A stretch of 64,000 nt of DNA. It comes from Chrysomallon squamiferum (Eukaryota; Mollusca; Gastropoda; Neomphalida; Peltospiridae). The stretch is taken from contig CM022675.1 in the NCBI GenBank assembly GCA_012295275.1, positions 1,425,581-1,489,580 of the forward strand, read 5' to 3'. Under the pieces are notes generated by a model. It searched no databases. It had not been told where the DNA came from and saw nothing but the letters and a program-made list of their open reading frames with translations. Position numbers and translations under genes: made by a program. Below, piece by piece: positions 1 to 48,986 of the stretch (its first letter is position 1; each line of letters opens with the position of its first letter).

Positions 1-800
1 TTAGTAGAAAAAAGCAAAAACAAATAAATAATAAAGACGAAAAAAACAAACAATGAAAAGTGTTATAGGTAAGTAAGTAATTAAATAAATAAATAAATAT
101 ATAAATAAATAAATAAATGATAAATAAAACTATGATGGATGCCAATAAAGCAAAACAAGACAAAAAGGAAGACTCCGAATAAATACATAAACAATTATTT
201 AAGGCAACCCAAACCATTGTAAAAGCATCATAAAATCAGTTTAATATTTTCAGTTACTACGCAGTAGCATGATCAATAAAAATTCCAACACCAAGAACTA
301 ACTTTAGGTGCATTTCGAAATGTTCTGATTTACGGCTGATTTTTCATTTATGTCACAGATAACCTTTAACGTATTAATTTTTTTTTTTATTTAGGTATAT
401 TAATATGTTTCAATACTAAATGTTATATATGTACATGAAATATAAGAGGAAGGAGGAAGAAAAACAACAACAACAAAAAAACAATAAACAAACAAACATG
501 AAAAACCCAAATAAAACAAAGAGACAAAGACTAAAACAAAATCTGAACATTACAAACTTGTGTCCAATGTCATAGAAGTAATAATGTATATATTTTTAAA
601 ATTACCGTAAACCAAACAAATTAAGCTGTAGAAAGCAAACCGGCGAGCAAATAAATAAATAAATCAATAAATAAAGAAAAAAAGAAATTAATACATAAAA
701 TAAATAAAATCAAAAAATAAAACGAATAAAAGTAATTGTAATAATAACAATAATACTTTAAAAAGAAAGCAATTAAAACAAAAAATTAATAATAATAACA

Positions 801-848
<48 letters not shown>

Positions 849-1052
849 TCAAGAAATGAGAATAAAGTAAGAAATGAAAATAAAAACAGAATAATTATGA
901 AAGCGTTATAATATTAGGCAAATCTTCTAAAGCAGAAATAACTTTAATAAAATGTTATGTAAAATTCAAAACAGTTTCCAACTTCAGTTTGCTACTGAAA
1001 TGTGAAATATTTGTCAGGGTAACTAAATGTGATGTTTGTTGACATCTTCCTT
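1..1052. other. 3' flank / 3' UTR of gene A
   Basis: AT-rich DNA homologous to 18620-19715 and 42560-43653 downstream of genes B and C. No coding region is seen. It contains AAAT and TAA tracts (about 783-848). Confidence 0.6.
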
Positions 1053-11192
<10,140 letters not shown>

Positions 11193-11337
11193 CTTAAAAC
11201 AAAATTTAATATTTGTGATTCTGAAACGTTTTAACATTTTCATACCATCTTTAAAAATAAAAATAATAATAATAGTATCAATAATAATTTTTTTTATAAA
11301 AATAATAATAGTAGTAATAGTAGTAGTAGTAGTAGTA

Positions 11338-11383
<46 letters not shown>

Positions 11384-11489
11384 GAAGAAGGAGACCTTTG
11401 ACCTAATGTGTAATTAAGTAATTATGTGATAATCAGTGACTACAAGTACTTCTTTTCATATAAACATTTAATATTTTTAAAAATTACGT

Positions 11490-11689
11490 NNNNNNNNNNN
11501 NNNNNNNNNNNNNNNNNNNNNNNNNNNNNNNNNNNNNNNNNNNNNNNNNNNNNNNNNNNNNNNNNNNNNNNNNNNNNNNNNNNNNNNNNNNNNNNNNNNN
11601 NNNNNNNNNNNNNNNNNNNNNNNNNNNNNNNNNNNNNNNNNNNNNNNNNNNNNNNNNNNNNNNNNNNNNNNNNNNNNNNNNNNNNNNNN
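11490..11689. other. Assembly gap (200 N) hiding gene A 5' exons
   Basis: The flanks align to gene B at 30308 and 35537, so about 5.2 kb of homologous sequence is expected here. In B this interval holds the EGF1 exon, the signal peptide exon, a 2.5 kb inverted repeat and several long microsatellites, which probably caused the gap. Confidence 0.8.
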
Positions 11690-12705
11690 AGATATCAATA
11701 ATATTAAATTATTTCAACTCAAGCTGCCTATGAATGGGTTTTACTTTTTTTTTTTTCTAGGACGCAAAAACAAAGTGTATTATATAATTCTGACCAGATT
11801 GCTTATATCATCTCTTATGTTGAGTTGTTTTACCTTTCAAGTACGTAGGCTGATATGTTTGTAAACTAATGCAAAATAAGATTTGAAATTAGAAAAATAC
11901 TTTCATAAACTATTAAAATAATGACAAGGAGAATAAATGAAAACCAAAGAATGTTTGGGAACTCATAATGCTTCTAATTTGGAAGGAAAATGTCATGAAA
12001 TATTTTCTAATATATACAAATATTAATTTACTGCATGACATCAGTTCTGTAAATTATATAGTGGTACACACTTTATTGAAATTAATATGGAAAACATTTT
12101 TGTTTTTGGATACCTAAAAGTGCATCTGTGACAGTATTGATAAATGATACAGATCATATATATTACAATAGCTTAATACAATAATTACACAACATTTAAA
12201 TAAAGTCGCTTTGCATTTTTGTATCAAGCGTAGTGATGTTATCACTTGCGTGGCGAATTTATATGTGTTGTCTCTAATCTTAGAAGATATTTCTAGCAAA
12301 TAAATAAACCGTGCACGCGTTTAAGTCAACACTACAGAAATATATATTAGACTGCACTTTTTAGTTTTACGATAAATTAAAACTAGATTGCTGAACGCAA
12401 GTTAAACGTAAAACAGAGTATATTTACTTTCTTAATAAAATAAAATAGAAGAAAATAGAAGAAAATTATAAAAATAAATAAATAAATAAATAAAAATAAA
12501 ATAGATATTAAACGATAATTATAACAATAACATCAAAAATAATATCGCTTGATTCGAATATTATTAAAAAGGTTAATTTGTGAAAATTAATAGCCTCTTA
12601 AAATAAATATAATATAATATAATATAATATAATATAATATAATATAATACAATATTGTACAGAAAATACATACATATTAACTGAAGCAAAGTAACTTGAA
12701 CCTAC

Positions 12706-12785
12706 CTCGTTTCTTGTGACACTCAGAAATGAATCTTTGTCCTCACTTACACAGTTCAGTGTGTTTAGAATAAAACATAAAACTG
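12706..12785 (-). other. Putative 5' UTR exon of gene A
   Basis: A good donor (GAG|GTAGGT) lies at 12706/12705, and the region is conserved base for base at 36586 in B. The signal exon of B opens with an acceptor and 12 nt of leader before ATG, so an upstream non-coding exon is expected. The upper boundary is a guess from the TATA box. Confidence 0.45.
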
Positions 12786-12807
12786 CATCTCACGATGCGT
12801 TTTGCTG

Positions 12808-12815
12808 TATTTATA
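12808..12815 (-). promoter_or_regulatory. TATA box, gene A
   Basis: TATAAATA on the minus strand, about 30 nt before the proposed transcription start and 100 nt before the 5' UTR donor. Conserved in B at 36688-36695. Confidence 0.45.
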
Positions 12816-12906
12816 TGGTAAGGACAAAGAAACCATCCTGTCCAATGAATAACTGCTTTTTAGTATTGCATCATACATGAGCTGTATGTTTCTTCAAACT
12901 TATTAC

Positions 12907-12967
<61 letters not shown>

Positions 12968-13060
12968 TTGTTTATTTATTTATTATAATTATTTACTTTT
13001 AAGTATATATCTTTATGGTGTGTGTATATGTCTGTGTGTGCAAAATTAGATAATACAAAC

Positions 13061-13063
<3 letters not shown>

Positions 13064-13158
<95 letters not shown>

Positions 13159-13182
13159 CCTCTCTCCCTCATTCTCTCTCTG
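13064..13182 (+). repeat. CT microsatellite upstream of gene A promoter
   Basis: CT tract about 250 nt upstream of the TATA box, conserved but shorter at 36924-36996 upstream of the gene B TATA box. An ATT tract (about 12903-12966) lies between it and the promoter. Confidence 0.8.
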
Positions 13183-14139
13183 TATGTCTATGTGTGTGTC
13201 TGTGTGTCTTTCTGAATACTTAATCATTTTTTTATTTGGTTTTTTATTTACTTATTGCCTTTTTGCATAATTTTATATATTTAATTATTTTTTATTTGCT
13301 ATGCATTTACTTGTCTAATATTTTTCTTTCGCAGTTTTAACGTAATTTCTGTTTAGTGTTAATGATAAGTTTATTTTTTTATTTATTTATTAAATTATTT
13401 ATTTATTCATTTATTTGTTTATTTATTTGCTGCTACATGAGTGTCTGCTCACTGAATATAATTTTATTAACGTGTAGTTGGGTGTATTTATCTATATACG
13501 CATATGTATGTGCGTGCGTGTTTTGTTTATTTATCTATCTTATTTAATTGCATTTACTTGTTTGTTACATTGTTTGTGTTTGTTATCTTTTATTATTATT
13601 AATTTATTTCTTCACTTAGTTATTTATTAATTTATTTATTATAATTTTGTTCTTTGATTCCTTTTGTGTTTGTGTTTGTGTGTGTGTATGTGAGAGAATT
13701 ATTTCGTTAGCGATATCATTTATTTATTTAAAATTTAAATTTTGTGTCTTTGTTTGCTTGTGCGTTTGCTGTTTATATCTTTAACTGAATATTTACAAGA
13801 AAAAATAAATATTTTAATAATATACCGGTTTTGTACAAGAAAATGGAATGCTGACAAAATTTAAATAAAACTGATATAATACGTATTGTGATGTGCTATT
13901 GTACTGTGAAGTGAGATAGAATATATCACTGTAGAGTTTGGTTGTCTGACAGGAGGTTGTGTTTGAGGTGTTTCCTCCATGTTAGTCATGCTCAGTTTTA
14001 CTCGTTCAAACATACTGGAGGAAATAAATTTTAAAACTTTCGTGAAAATATTGTTCATTAGGTTAAGAAAGAATCACAACTTCATGATGGTATTTATGAA
14101 GAACGATGACTAAATGTTCAGTGACAAAAGTAAAACAGG

Positions 14140-14330
14140 TTGTCTTGATGGTCGAATGGTATCGTCTTCAGACTTCGGAGTTTGGGTGAATGGGTGTCAT
14201 AGGTTCGAATCTCGTCAGCAGCATCTGACGGGGTTGGTGAGTTCGTATTTAGACTTTATCCTGTGTCAGTGCGTACGCGAATATTGTCTATGTGTCATGT
14301 ATAATGAGAAGTAAATAAGGCAGACCACTA
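14140..14330 (+). mobile_element. tRNA-related SINE-like fragment
   Basis: The A-box-like TGGTCGAATGG at 14149-14159 and B-box-like GGTTCGAATCT at 14202-14212 are spaced as in a tRNA gene with a slightly long middle. Arms do not pair cleanly, so it is not called a tRNA. A paralogue is at 37970-38160, and a reversed copy near 33.77-33.89 kb stops at the B box. Confidence 0.4.
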
Positions 14331-14989
14331 CACGTAAGTTCGGTTTGCATAGCTATATACAAATACATATATATAGATACATACATGCATACAGATAAAA
14401 ACATGCACACGCAGGTACATGCAAGCATGGATACATTCACATACATGCACTGCTTTTATCACACTGTTGCTAATTACAATGTAATACAAATGTTACACGT
14501 CTAAAAAGAAAGAACACTTCATTTAAAATCCACGCTTCAGTTAACATTTAACAACTGTGGGAGCGACGGTGCAAAATACAGTGCACTGACGATGAAATGC
14601 TTGAAAAAAAAAGAAACATAATTATACATACATAAATATATATGAATTGTTTTTATCAGAGTCTTGCTAAAATGTTACTCATACAAATGTTAGACTTGAA
14701 AGTCAAAGCAGACTTTTAGTTACTGAGTACAACTGATCTAACACTAACAAAACTAGGAGCTACTATATAATATACAGTACACCGATTTCCAATTAACTGT
14801 TCTTAAAAAACACACACACACACACACTTATCAGAGAATTGCTTGAAAGAAAGATAATTATATACATCGTATTTGCTTTTATCGTTCTGTTGCTTATAAG
14901 TCAATGAGAGCGAATTGTAGACATTTTTACTTACTGTCAACACTTTAGTTAATGTTAACAATGGTGGGTGTTACTATATAGTACGGTAT

Positions 14990-15127
<138 letters not shown>

Positions 15128-15277
15128 ATTTATTTCCTACTTTGATAACCGGAGGTCAACGCTAGTTGTCGCCAACGTATAAAGAAGAAGCATACCATCA
15201 AATTTAGATAACAAGAAAATGTATATTGATTTCTTTTTTTATTTCTTTATTTCTTCTTCTTCTTCTAATGATTTTTG

Positions 15278-15309
<32 letters not shown>

Positions 15310-15348
15310 GTACCAGTAATAATAATAATAATAATAATAATAGTAATA

Positions 15349-15390
<42 letters not shown>

Positions 15391-16152
15391 GATATCATTA
15401 TTATTATTATTATCATTATTATTGTTATTATCATCAATATTTTGAATCATTTATTAGACTTTTCGTTTTTATGAATCATGGAATGAAACGGAATTTAAAT
15501 TCCTTTGATAAAATCTTTTGCAATTTCAACATTCATCTGAACTTTTGTTTTTTGACAATTATTATTCATTATGTATTTCAGCACTTTAGAAAATAAATGA
15601 AATGGATAGCTGGTGTAGTAGTAGGTAGAACTATATTTATTGTGTTAAAATGAGAGGTGCAACATCTGTTATATTTAACAGTGTGTGTATATACACATGT
15701 ATTTAATTTGTACTGTATTGCTTACATTTTTGTACTTACTTAATTTTATTGTTTCACCGTTTGCTTTTCTCTGTTTTCTGTTTCTATATTTATTTGAATA
15801 ATTTCAGAACAATGTAGCTAAAAAGCTAATGACAGAAATTTTAGAGATTCAAAGAGAAACATGACTTTTATTTACTATCCACACATCAGTTAAGAATAAG
15901 AAACTGGGAGTTACTATATAATTGATTTTCAATGAAATGCACTTAGTATATATATATTAACATATAATTATGGACGTTTCGATATTAAGACCGCGTATGA
16001 CAAAAAAGGAGCATTCTAAGTTTGTTATTACAATGTAAAAGTCAGAGTGTATCACTGAACACTTTACTTGTCTGAGAGGAAATTACGTTTTCAGATGTTT
16101 CGTCAATGCTAGTCACTTTGTTTTTTTCAACTGGTTTTCAGTTAAGACTTCT

Positions 16153-16154
<2 letters not shown>

Positions 16155-16218
<64 letters not shown>

Positions 16219-16233
16219 ACACACACACACAGA
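16155..16233 (+). repeat. CA microsatellite
   Basis: CA tract inside a copy of the spacer interspersed unit; paralogue at about 39975-40047. Confidence 0.8.
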
Positions 16234-17455
16234 GAGAGGAACAGGCGGGCAAACACATTAAATCACTGGTACGTTTCGATAATTAGAAGGCAAACGAGAT
16301 AAGACTTAGAAACTCCCAACCCAAAAACTGAAGGGAAATGTAATTGTACATACAATGTACGTATGCATTGCTTTTATCGCAGTGTTGCTAAAAAGTTAAT
16401 GATAGAAATTTGTGAGATTCAAAGAGAAATATGACTTTTATTTACTGTCCACACCTCAGTTAACATTAACAAACTGGGAGTTACTATATAATACAGAGTA
16501 CATTGATTTTCAATTAACTGCACTTTGTATATATATGTATGGACCTTTCGATATTAAGACCTCGTACGAGAAAAAAAAAAAAAAAAAAAAATTATAGTAA
16601 TAATAATAGAATAACTTAAAAATAACAAATGTGTGGAAGAAATGGCTTAAATGTGTTAACTAAAATAATTATACATACATCAGTTAACATTAACAAAACC
16701 GGGGTTTGCTTTTCAGTATACACTGCTTTCATTTTCAGTTAGCTGCACTTAATATTTTTAACAGCATTCTTACGTTTCAGTGTATGAGAACGATTTTAAT
16801 AAACAAAAACACACACACACAGACACTTATCAGAGAGTGACTGAAAAGAAGGGAAATATAGTCATATACATTGTATGCGCTTTTTGCTTATAAGACATTG
16901 AAAGAACACCTTTATTTACTTTCAACACTTTACTTAACATTAACAATAGTTGGTGTTACTATGTAGTATAGTACATTGATTTTGAAATAACTGCACTTAA
17001 TATATATATATATATATATAGATACGTACATACACATATACATATAGGTTTCGATATAAAGGCAACGGATGAAAAAATATTTATTATTATTATTATTACT
17101 TTTATTATTATTATTTTGTTTTGCGTTTATTTTTATTTTTTTTAATGATTTATTTTTTGAGTGTTTCTATTTTTATTATGTTTGTTTTGTTTTTGTCTGT
17201 GTTGCAGTACATGTGTGTGAAGAATAATAATAAAATATTAATAATAATACATTAAAAATAAATAAATAAATAAAAATAAAAATAAAAATGAAAACAAATT
17301 GAAAGGAGAAGAAATAGAAAAACGATTTTTCTGATATTAATATATATAATTTCACCAAATTGATAGTAAAATAAAAGTTCAGTAACCGTTATGGAATGCT
17401 TTCTCCCGTCATTACTTGCCTATGGAATCAGGTAAAAGTAATATTAGTAAATAAA

Positions 17456-17532
<77 letters not shown>

Positions 17533-18240
17533 GTAATAATAATAATTAGAAGATTAATGTCGCAGTAGTGGCCATCTTAATTGTATAATTATTTGCTTGC
17601 TTGTTCGTGATTTATTTCTTTGTTTATTTAATGTTTGTTTAATCATTGATTTCTGTTTATTTTTACATTTCTCATTATAGTCTTAAGTTGTATTCATTCA
17701 GTCTAAATTGTTTAGAAATGAAGAAAACAAGAAGAAAATGACGATGCTAATGGCAACAAGAATGTCCTGACGTAACTTTGTTAGTAAAGATTACGTACTA
17801 CTGTTAATGATCGCTACATAGTGATAATATTTGTTACACGTCACTTGACCAGAATGGAAGCGATTTCTGACATGTTTCCATGTCTTATGACGTAAGTTTG
17901 TGTAATGACACCTGCGAATTTTTAATAAATAAAATAGGATAACTTTCACTACTGATGTTGCTCGTGCAAACCGGAAGCTTTCCAAATCTCTTCACAATGT
18001 GTTTCACTTTCAGCAAATTCGCGGTAAATTTAAATTTGAAAATACACAAGACCGCCGAATAGAATGTATTTTAATTTTAATTTTGTTTTAAACATTGACT
18101 TAGTATTATTTTTACCAGGGGTAAACACAGGGATTGTATATGAAACAAAACATAAATGTAATTTCTTCAGATTAAAAAAGCAGAATATTTTTATTCATAC
18201 ATACTTCTTATATGGCTTCCTCGCGTTAAAAGCAATTCAT

Positions 18241-18350
18241 CAGATTATGTCACTTACACACCTACACCCATTCAGACCTGCACACCCTCAAACACACCAA
18301 CACACCCCCAAACACCCCAAACACCCCCACATGCCCCACACAGACCAGTA
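18241..18350 (+). repeat. C-rich CACACC/ACCCC tract
   Basis: Strand-asymmetric C- and A-rich stretch unlike the AT-rich surroundings, about 0.1 kb beyond the proposed 3' end of gene B. A diverged copy is at about 42178-42285. Confidence 0.6.
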
Positions 18351-18455
18351 TTCTTCGACCTGAATACGTTTTAAGTCTGCAAGATATGTAAAATGAACTG
18401 TCAGACTCCTGTACAAGAAATAAAACAAAACTCATCAAATTATTTTGCTAGAAGC

Positions 18456-18461
18456 TTTATT
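18456..18461 (-). terminator. Putative polyadenylation signal of gene B
   Basis: AATAAA on the minus strand 1.26 kb past the stop. The same hexamer lies at the same distance in gene C (42391-42396). For gene A the equivalent would fall outside the window. Confidence 0.35.
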
Positions 18462-19366
18462 CAAATTATTGCGGATATAAAGAAGAAAAAAGAAAGAAGA
18501 AAAAAGAGGTTCATTAATATATTGTAGTTAAAACCAAATGTAAAGCAAATGTAAAATAAAATAATAATTAAAAAAAAAAAAAAACACCCCAAAACCCCAC
18601 TAAATTAAATTTAATATATTCAGTAAATTTTAGTAGAAAAAAAACACCCAATAAATAACTAATAAATAAAAGAAATAAACAATGAAAAGAGGTATCGGTA
18701 AGTAAGTAAATAAGTAAATAAGAAAATAAATAAATAAATAAATGATAAATAAAACTATGATGGATGCCAATAAAGCGAAACAAGACAAAAAGTAAGATTC
18801 CGAATAAATACATAAACAATTATTTAAGGAAACCCAAACCATTGTAAAAACATAATATAATCAGTTTAATATTTTCAGTTACTACGCAGTAATAATATAA
18901 ATAAAAATTCCAACACCAACAACTAACTTTAAGTGCATTTAGAAATGTTCTGATAATGTATTATTATATAAATATACTAGTATCGTAAACAACAGAAAAT
19001 ATCAAATTTACCGAAATAAAAGAAAAAAACAACAAATAAAAAGTTTATGTTTTTAATTTAAAATTTGTATTTAAAATTTTTATTCTTCTTCTTATCATCA
19101 TTTTCTTCTTATAATAATAATAGTTATAGTTGTTGTTGTTGTTGTTGTTATTATTATTATTAGTAGTAGTATTTAGCTTTTTTTTACCATGTTGCACTTG
19201 ATTTCTAAATATTTGCAACTAGAAATTTACAGCTGATTTATTAGTTTATGTTACAGAAAACCTTTAACGTATTATTTTTGTTTTCATAATCAGGTATATT
19301 ACATGTCTGAATACTAAATATCATATATTTATATTATATAATAAATATAAGAGTAAGGAAGAAGAA

Positions 19367-19367
19367 G

Positions 19368-19416
<49 letters not shown>
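19367..19416 (+). repeat. Poly-A tract in gene B 3' UTR
   Basis: Long A run, T in the transcript. Gene C has an interrupted AAACA-type version at about 43318-43355. Confidence 0.7.
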
Positions 19417-19417
<1 letters not shown>

Positions 19418-19715
19418 AAGAACAAAGAGACAAAGACAAAAACAAAATCAGAACATTACGAAGTTGTGTCCAATGTCATAGAAGTAATAATGTATACTTA
19501 TTTAAAATTTCCGTAAAGTAAACAAACTAACAATAGCTCTATAAATGAGAATAAAATAAAGAATAACACTGAAAACAGTAATAATTACGAAAGCGTTATA
19601 AGCTTAGTCAAATGTTCTAAAGCAAAAATAATTTAAGTAAAAAGCTTTATAAAATTCAAAAGAGTTTTTTAACTTCAGTTTGCTACTACAGTATGTGAAA
19701 TGTTTGTCAGGTTAA

Positions 19716-30729
<11,014 letters not shown>

Positions 30730-31412
30730 CTTTAGTTTATGCTGAAAAAGTGAAGCAAAGTAAAGTAAAGAAAAGTTAAATAACTGAATGAATAAGTAAA
30801 GAAGAATAGAAAAAAGAAAGGAAAAACGGTGAAGAAGTCTGAGAAATGGCTTATTATAGATATCTTATATATATATTTGTATACCTGGCTGCCTGTTCAA
30901 AAAAAAAAAAATAATAATAATAAAAACATATTTACACATATATATATATATATAAAACAATAAACAAACAACATAATTGAAGAAATAAACAGAAAGTCAG
31001 ATGGTTTGTTCATATATTAGAAATTAATTGTTTAATTTCTACAACATAACGCTTATTTATATGTTATATTGTTTGCATGTACATAAAGATGCAATTCAAC
31101 AAGTAAAGAAAAACTCATCTGGTTTCTTCATATGTAAATATTTGACAGTTTAATTTTTAAAGTATAACGCTTTTCACGTCACTGTGTTGTCGAATATTTA
31201 ATTTGCCAGTTATTAATTTAAGTTATTTTGATGTCAGACTGAAATCCTGGTTTCTGATTGGACCCGTTTTGTGAGTGTTGATTAAACGTATGTAGTGAGC
31301 AAGTAGCTCTGAAGTTAAGTTGTTTAACATAATGTTTTCATCTGGAAGAAAGCACATTTATATCATTGTGAACTAATGTTTGCCAATACTCTGTCATAAT
31401 ACATAATATTTT

Positions 31413-33892
<2,480 letters not shown>

Positions 33893-33900
33893 TAATAATA

Positions 33901-33931
<31 letters not shown>

Positions 33932-34259
33932 TTAACATCTACCGCGAAAACTTTAAAGAGATATTGATCTCTCTTGTGTATAAGAATAGAAAGACAAAAA
34001 ATAACAACAATAATAAATATGATGATGATGATGATGATTATAGTAATAATAGTCATAATCATATAAATAAATTAAAAGAAACAAATAAATAAGTAAATAA
34101 ATAAATGCATACATACATACATATATAAAATTGGTATAAACAATAAAATATGTAAAATATGATCTGACAATCAATTTGAGAGACTTGTGAGACAGCAGGT
34201 TACAGATTCTTTGCTTTTACGTAACAGTCAAAATAGAGCTCACTATGATATAAACAATC

Positions 34260-35070
<811 letters not shown>

Positions 35071-36312
35071 GCCAGTTTCTGTAAAAATCTTCTGTCGTTA
35101 TGATTTACATGAGTGAGTTATTTGATGTTAAACGTTTAAGACTGCTAAAATGTGTTCTGGATTCTCTCCTGGTGAATAGGCCACAAACTAAATTGTTAAT
35201 GCAACTCAACATGACTTTACACTTAATAACAACAGTCGTATTATAGAGAAAATTTACACACAGACACACACATACACACTTACACACACACAAAGAAAGA
35301 TCTATACAAACCTCTCTACTTACCTACCTACCTACCTACCTACATACATGTATAAATGCAAAAATAGATGTATATATGTATATTCGTACATACGTTTGAC
35401 TTATATTCATAATTATGTTTAATTTAGCAAATTCTCTCTCAATATTTTGAACACGTTACACACTTATTTCTTGAACTACGTTACTCTGGTCATGTAACTC
35501 CCTGTATAGGTGAAATTATATGACGTTATTTAGTTAAGATATCAATAATATTAAATTATTTCAACTCAAGCTGCCTATGAATGGGTTTTACTTTTTTTTT
35601 CTAGGACGCAAAAACAAAGTGTATTATATAATTCTGACCAGATTGCTTATATCATCTCTTATGTTGAGTTGTTTTACCTTTCAAGTACGTAGGCTGATAT
35701 GTTTGTAAACTAATGCAAAATAAGATTTGAAATTAGAAAAATACTTTCATAAACTATTAAAATAATGACAAGGAGAATAAATGAAAACCAAAGAATGTTT
35801 GGGAACTCATAATGCTTCTAATTTGGAAGGAAAATGTCATGAAATATTTTCTAATATATACAAATATTAATTTACTGCATGACATCAGTTCTGTAAATTA
35901 TATAGTGGTACACACTTTATTGAAATTTATATGGAAAACATTTTTGTTTTTGGATACCTAAAAGTGCATCTGTGACAGTATTGATAAATGATACAGATCA
36001 TATATATTACAATAGCTTAATACAATAATTACACAACATTTAAATAAAGTCGCTTTGCATTTTTGTATCAAGCGTAGTGATGTTATCACTTGCGTGGCGA
36101 ATTTATATGTGTTGTCTCTAATCTTAGAAGATATTTCTAGCAAATAAATAAACCGTGCACGCGTTTAAGTCAACACTACAGAAATATATATTAGACTGCA
36201 CTTTTTAGTTTTACGATAAATTAAAACTAGATTGCTGAACGCAAGTTAAACGTAAAACAGAGTATATTTACTTTCTTAATAAAATAAAATAGAAGAAAAT
36301 AGAAGAAAATTA

Positions 36313-36343
<31 letters not shown>

Positions 36344-36585
36344 AAAAATAAAATAGATATTAAACGATAATTATAACAATAACATCAAAAATAATATCGC
36401 TTGATTCGAATATTATTAAAAAGGTTAATTTGTGAAAATTAATCGCCTCTTAAAATAAATATAATATAATATAATATAACATAGCAATGTAATATAATAT
36501 AACATAATATAATATAATATAATATAATACAATATTGTACAGAAAATACATACATATTAACTGAAGCAAAGTAACTTGAACCTAC

Positions 36586-36664
36586 CTCGTTTCTTGTGAC
36601 ACTCAGAAATGAATCTTTGTCCTCACTTACACAGTTCAGTGTGTTTAGAATAAAACATAAAACT
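36586..36664 (-). other. Putative 5' UTR exon of gene B
   Basis: Same donor and sequence as at 12706 in gene A. The intron to the signal exon would be about 5.8 kb. Confidence 0.45.
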
Positions 36665-36687
36665 GCATCTCACGATGCGTTTTGCTG

Positions 36688-36695
36688 TATTTATA
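36688..36695 (-). promoter_or_regulatory. TATA box, gene B
   Basis: TATAAATA on the minus strand, conserved with gene A along with over 100 nt of flanks. Confidence 0.45.
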
Positions 36696-36709
36696 TGGTA
36701 AGGACAAAG

Positions 36710-42380
<5,671 letters not shown>

Positions 42381-42390
42381 TGCTACAAGC

Positions 42391-42396
42391 TTTATT
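42391..42396 (-). terminator. Putative polyadenylation signal of gene C
   Basis: AATAAA on the minus strand 1.26 kb past the gene C stop, in a stretch conserved with gene B (AAGCTTTATTCAA on the plus strand). Confidence 0.35.
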
Positions 42397-43653
42397 CAAG
42401 TTATTGCGGATATAAAGATGAAAAAAGAAAGAAGAAAAAAGAGGTTCATTAATATATTGTAGTTAAAACCAAATGTAAAGCAAATATAAAATAAAATAAT
42501 AATAATTAAAAACAAAAAAAAACAAAAACAAAAAAACCCAACTAAATTTAATGAAATATATTCAGTAAATTTTAGTAGAAAAAAATAACAATAAATAACT
42601 AATAAATAAAAGAAATAAACAATGAAAAGAGGTATCGGTAAGTAAGTAAGTAAGTAAATAAATAAATAAATAAATGAGAAATAAAACTATGATGGATGCC
42701 AATAAAGCGAAAGAAGACAAAAAGTAAGATTCCGAATAAATACATAAACAATTATTTAAGGCAACCCAAACCATTGTAAAAGCATAATAAAATCAGTTTA
42801 ATATTTTCAGTTACTAAGCAGTAATAATATCAATAAAAATTCCAACACCAACAACTAACTTTAAGTGCATTTGGAAATGTTCTGATAATGTATTATTATA
42901 TGATATAACGTAAATAACAGAACAAAGTAAATTTAGGGAAAAAAGGAAAATTTAAAAAATAATAATAATAGAAAAGTTGTTTATGTTTTTAATTTAAAAT
43001 TATAATTTAAAATTGTTCTTATTCTTCTTCTTTTCATCATTTTCTTCTTATAATAATAAAAATTATAGTTTTTGTTATTGTTGTTTTTGTTGTTGTTATT
43101 ATTATTATTAATAGTAGTATTTAGCATTTTTTACCATGTTGCACTTGATTTCTAAATATTTGCAACTAGAAATTTTCAGCTGACTTATTTATTTATGTTA
43201 CAAAAAACTTTTAACGTATTATTTTTGTTTTCATAATCAGGTATATTACATGTCTGAATACTAAATATTATATATTTATATTATATATGACACATACGAG
43301 GAAGGAAGAAGAAGAAACGAAAAACAAACAAAAACAAACAAAGAAACAAAAAAACAAGAACAAAGAGACAAAGACAAAAACAAAATCAGAACATTACGAA
43401 GTTGTGTCCAATGTCATAGAAGTAATGATGTATACTTATTTAAAATTTCCGTAAAGCAAACAAATTAACAATAGCTCGATAAATGAGAATAAAATAAAGA
43501 ATAACACTGAAAACAGTAATAATTACGAAAGAGTTATAAGCTTAGTCAAATGTTTTAAAGCAAAAATAATTTAAGTGAAAAGCTATATAAAATTCAAAAG
43601 AGTTTTTTAACTTCAGTTTGCTACTACAGTATGTGAAATGTTTGTCAGGTTAA

Positions 43654-48507
<4,854 letters not shown>

Positions 48508-48707
48508 NNNNNNNNNNNNNNNNNNNNNNNNNNNNNNNNNNNNNNNNNNNNNNNNNNNNNNNNNNNNNNNNNNNNNNNNNNNNNNNNNNNNNNNNNNNNN
48601 NNNNNNNNNNNNNNNNNNNNNNNNNNNNNNNNNNNNNNNNNNNNNNNNNNNNNNNNNNNNNNNNNNNNNNNNNNNNNNNNNNNNNNNNNNNNNNNNNNNN
48701 NNNNNNN
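48508..48707. other. Assembly gap (200 N) between genes C and D
   Basis: The left flank is inside gene C SRCR2 and the right flank is the 3' side of gene D. By comparison with A and B, about 12 kb of gene plus spacer could be missing, so C/D adjacency is not established. Confidence 0.8.
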
Positions 48708-48843
48708 AATAAATAAATAAATAAATAAAGAAAATAAGAAAAAAAAAAGGAAAAAAGTAAATGAAATAAAAATAATGAAAAAGTCATAATTACTTAAAAT
48801 CTTTTAGTTTGCTACTACAGTGACATGAACCATATTTGTCAGG

Positions 48844-48986
48844 TCAACTAAATTTGTTGACATCTTCATTCTTCTGGTTTGACCTTTTTTTCTTCAGGAA
48901 GACGATCACAACAATCCCGATGACAAGTGAGAAGATCATCACCATGACAACACAGAGAACAATCAGAATCGTGGTGCTGACATTAA
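48844..48986 (-). pseudogene. Gene D transmembrane exon, possibly orphaned
   Basis: Encodes [16 protein letters not shown], more helix, then a basic tail ending NKFS and TGA. The acceptor (aataataag) is weak. The exon starts in phase 1, but the nearest upstream exon (50256-50091) ends in phase 0, and the 118-nt furin exon that bridges the phases in A-C is not found. Confidence 0.6.

Noticed and set aside
14149-14212. Functional tRNA gene
   Set aside because: The boxes match, but the acceptor and T stems do not pair well and the middle is too long. Kept as a SINE-like fragment.
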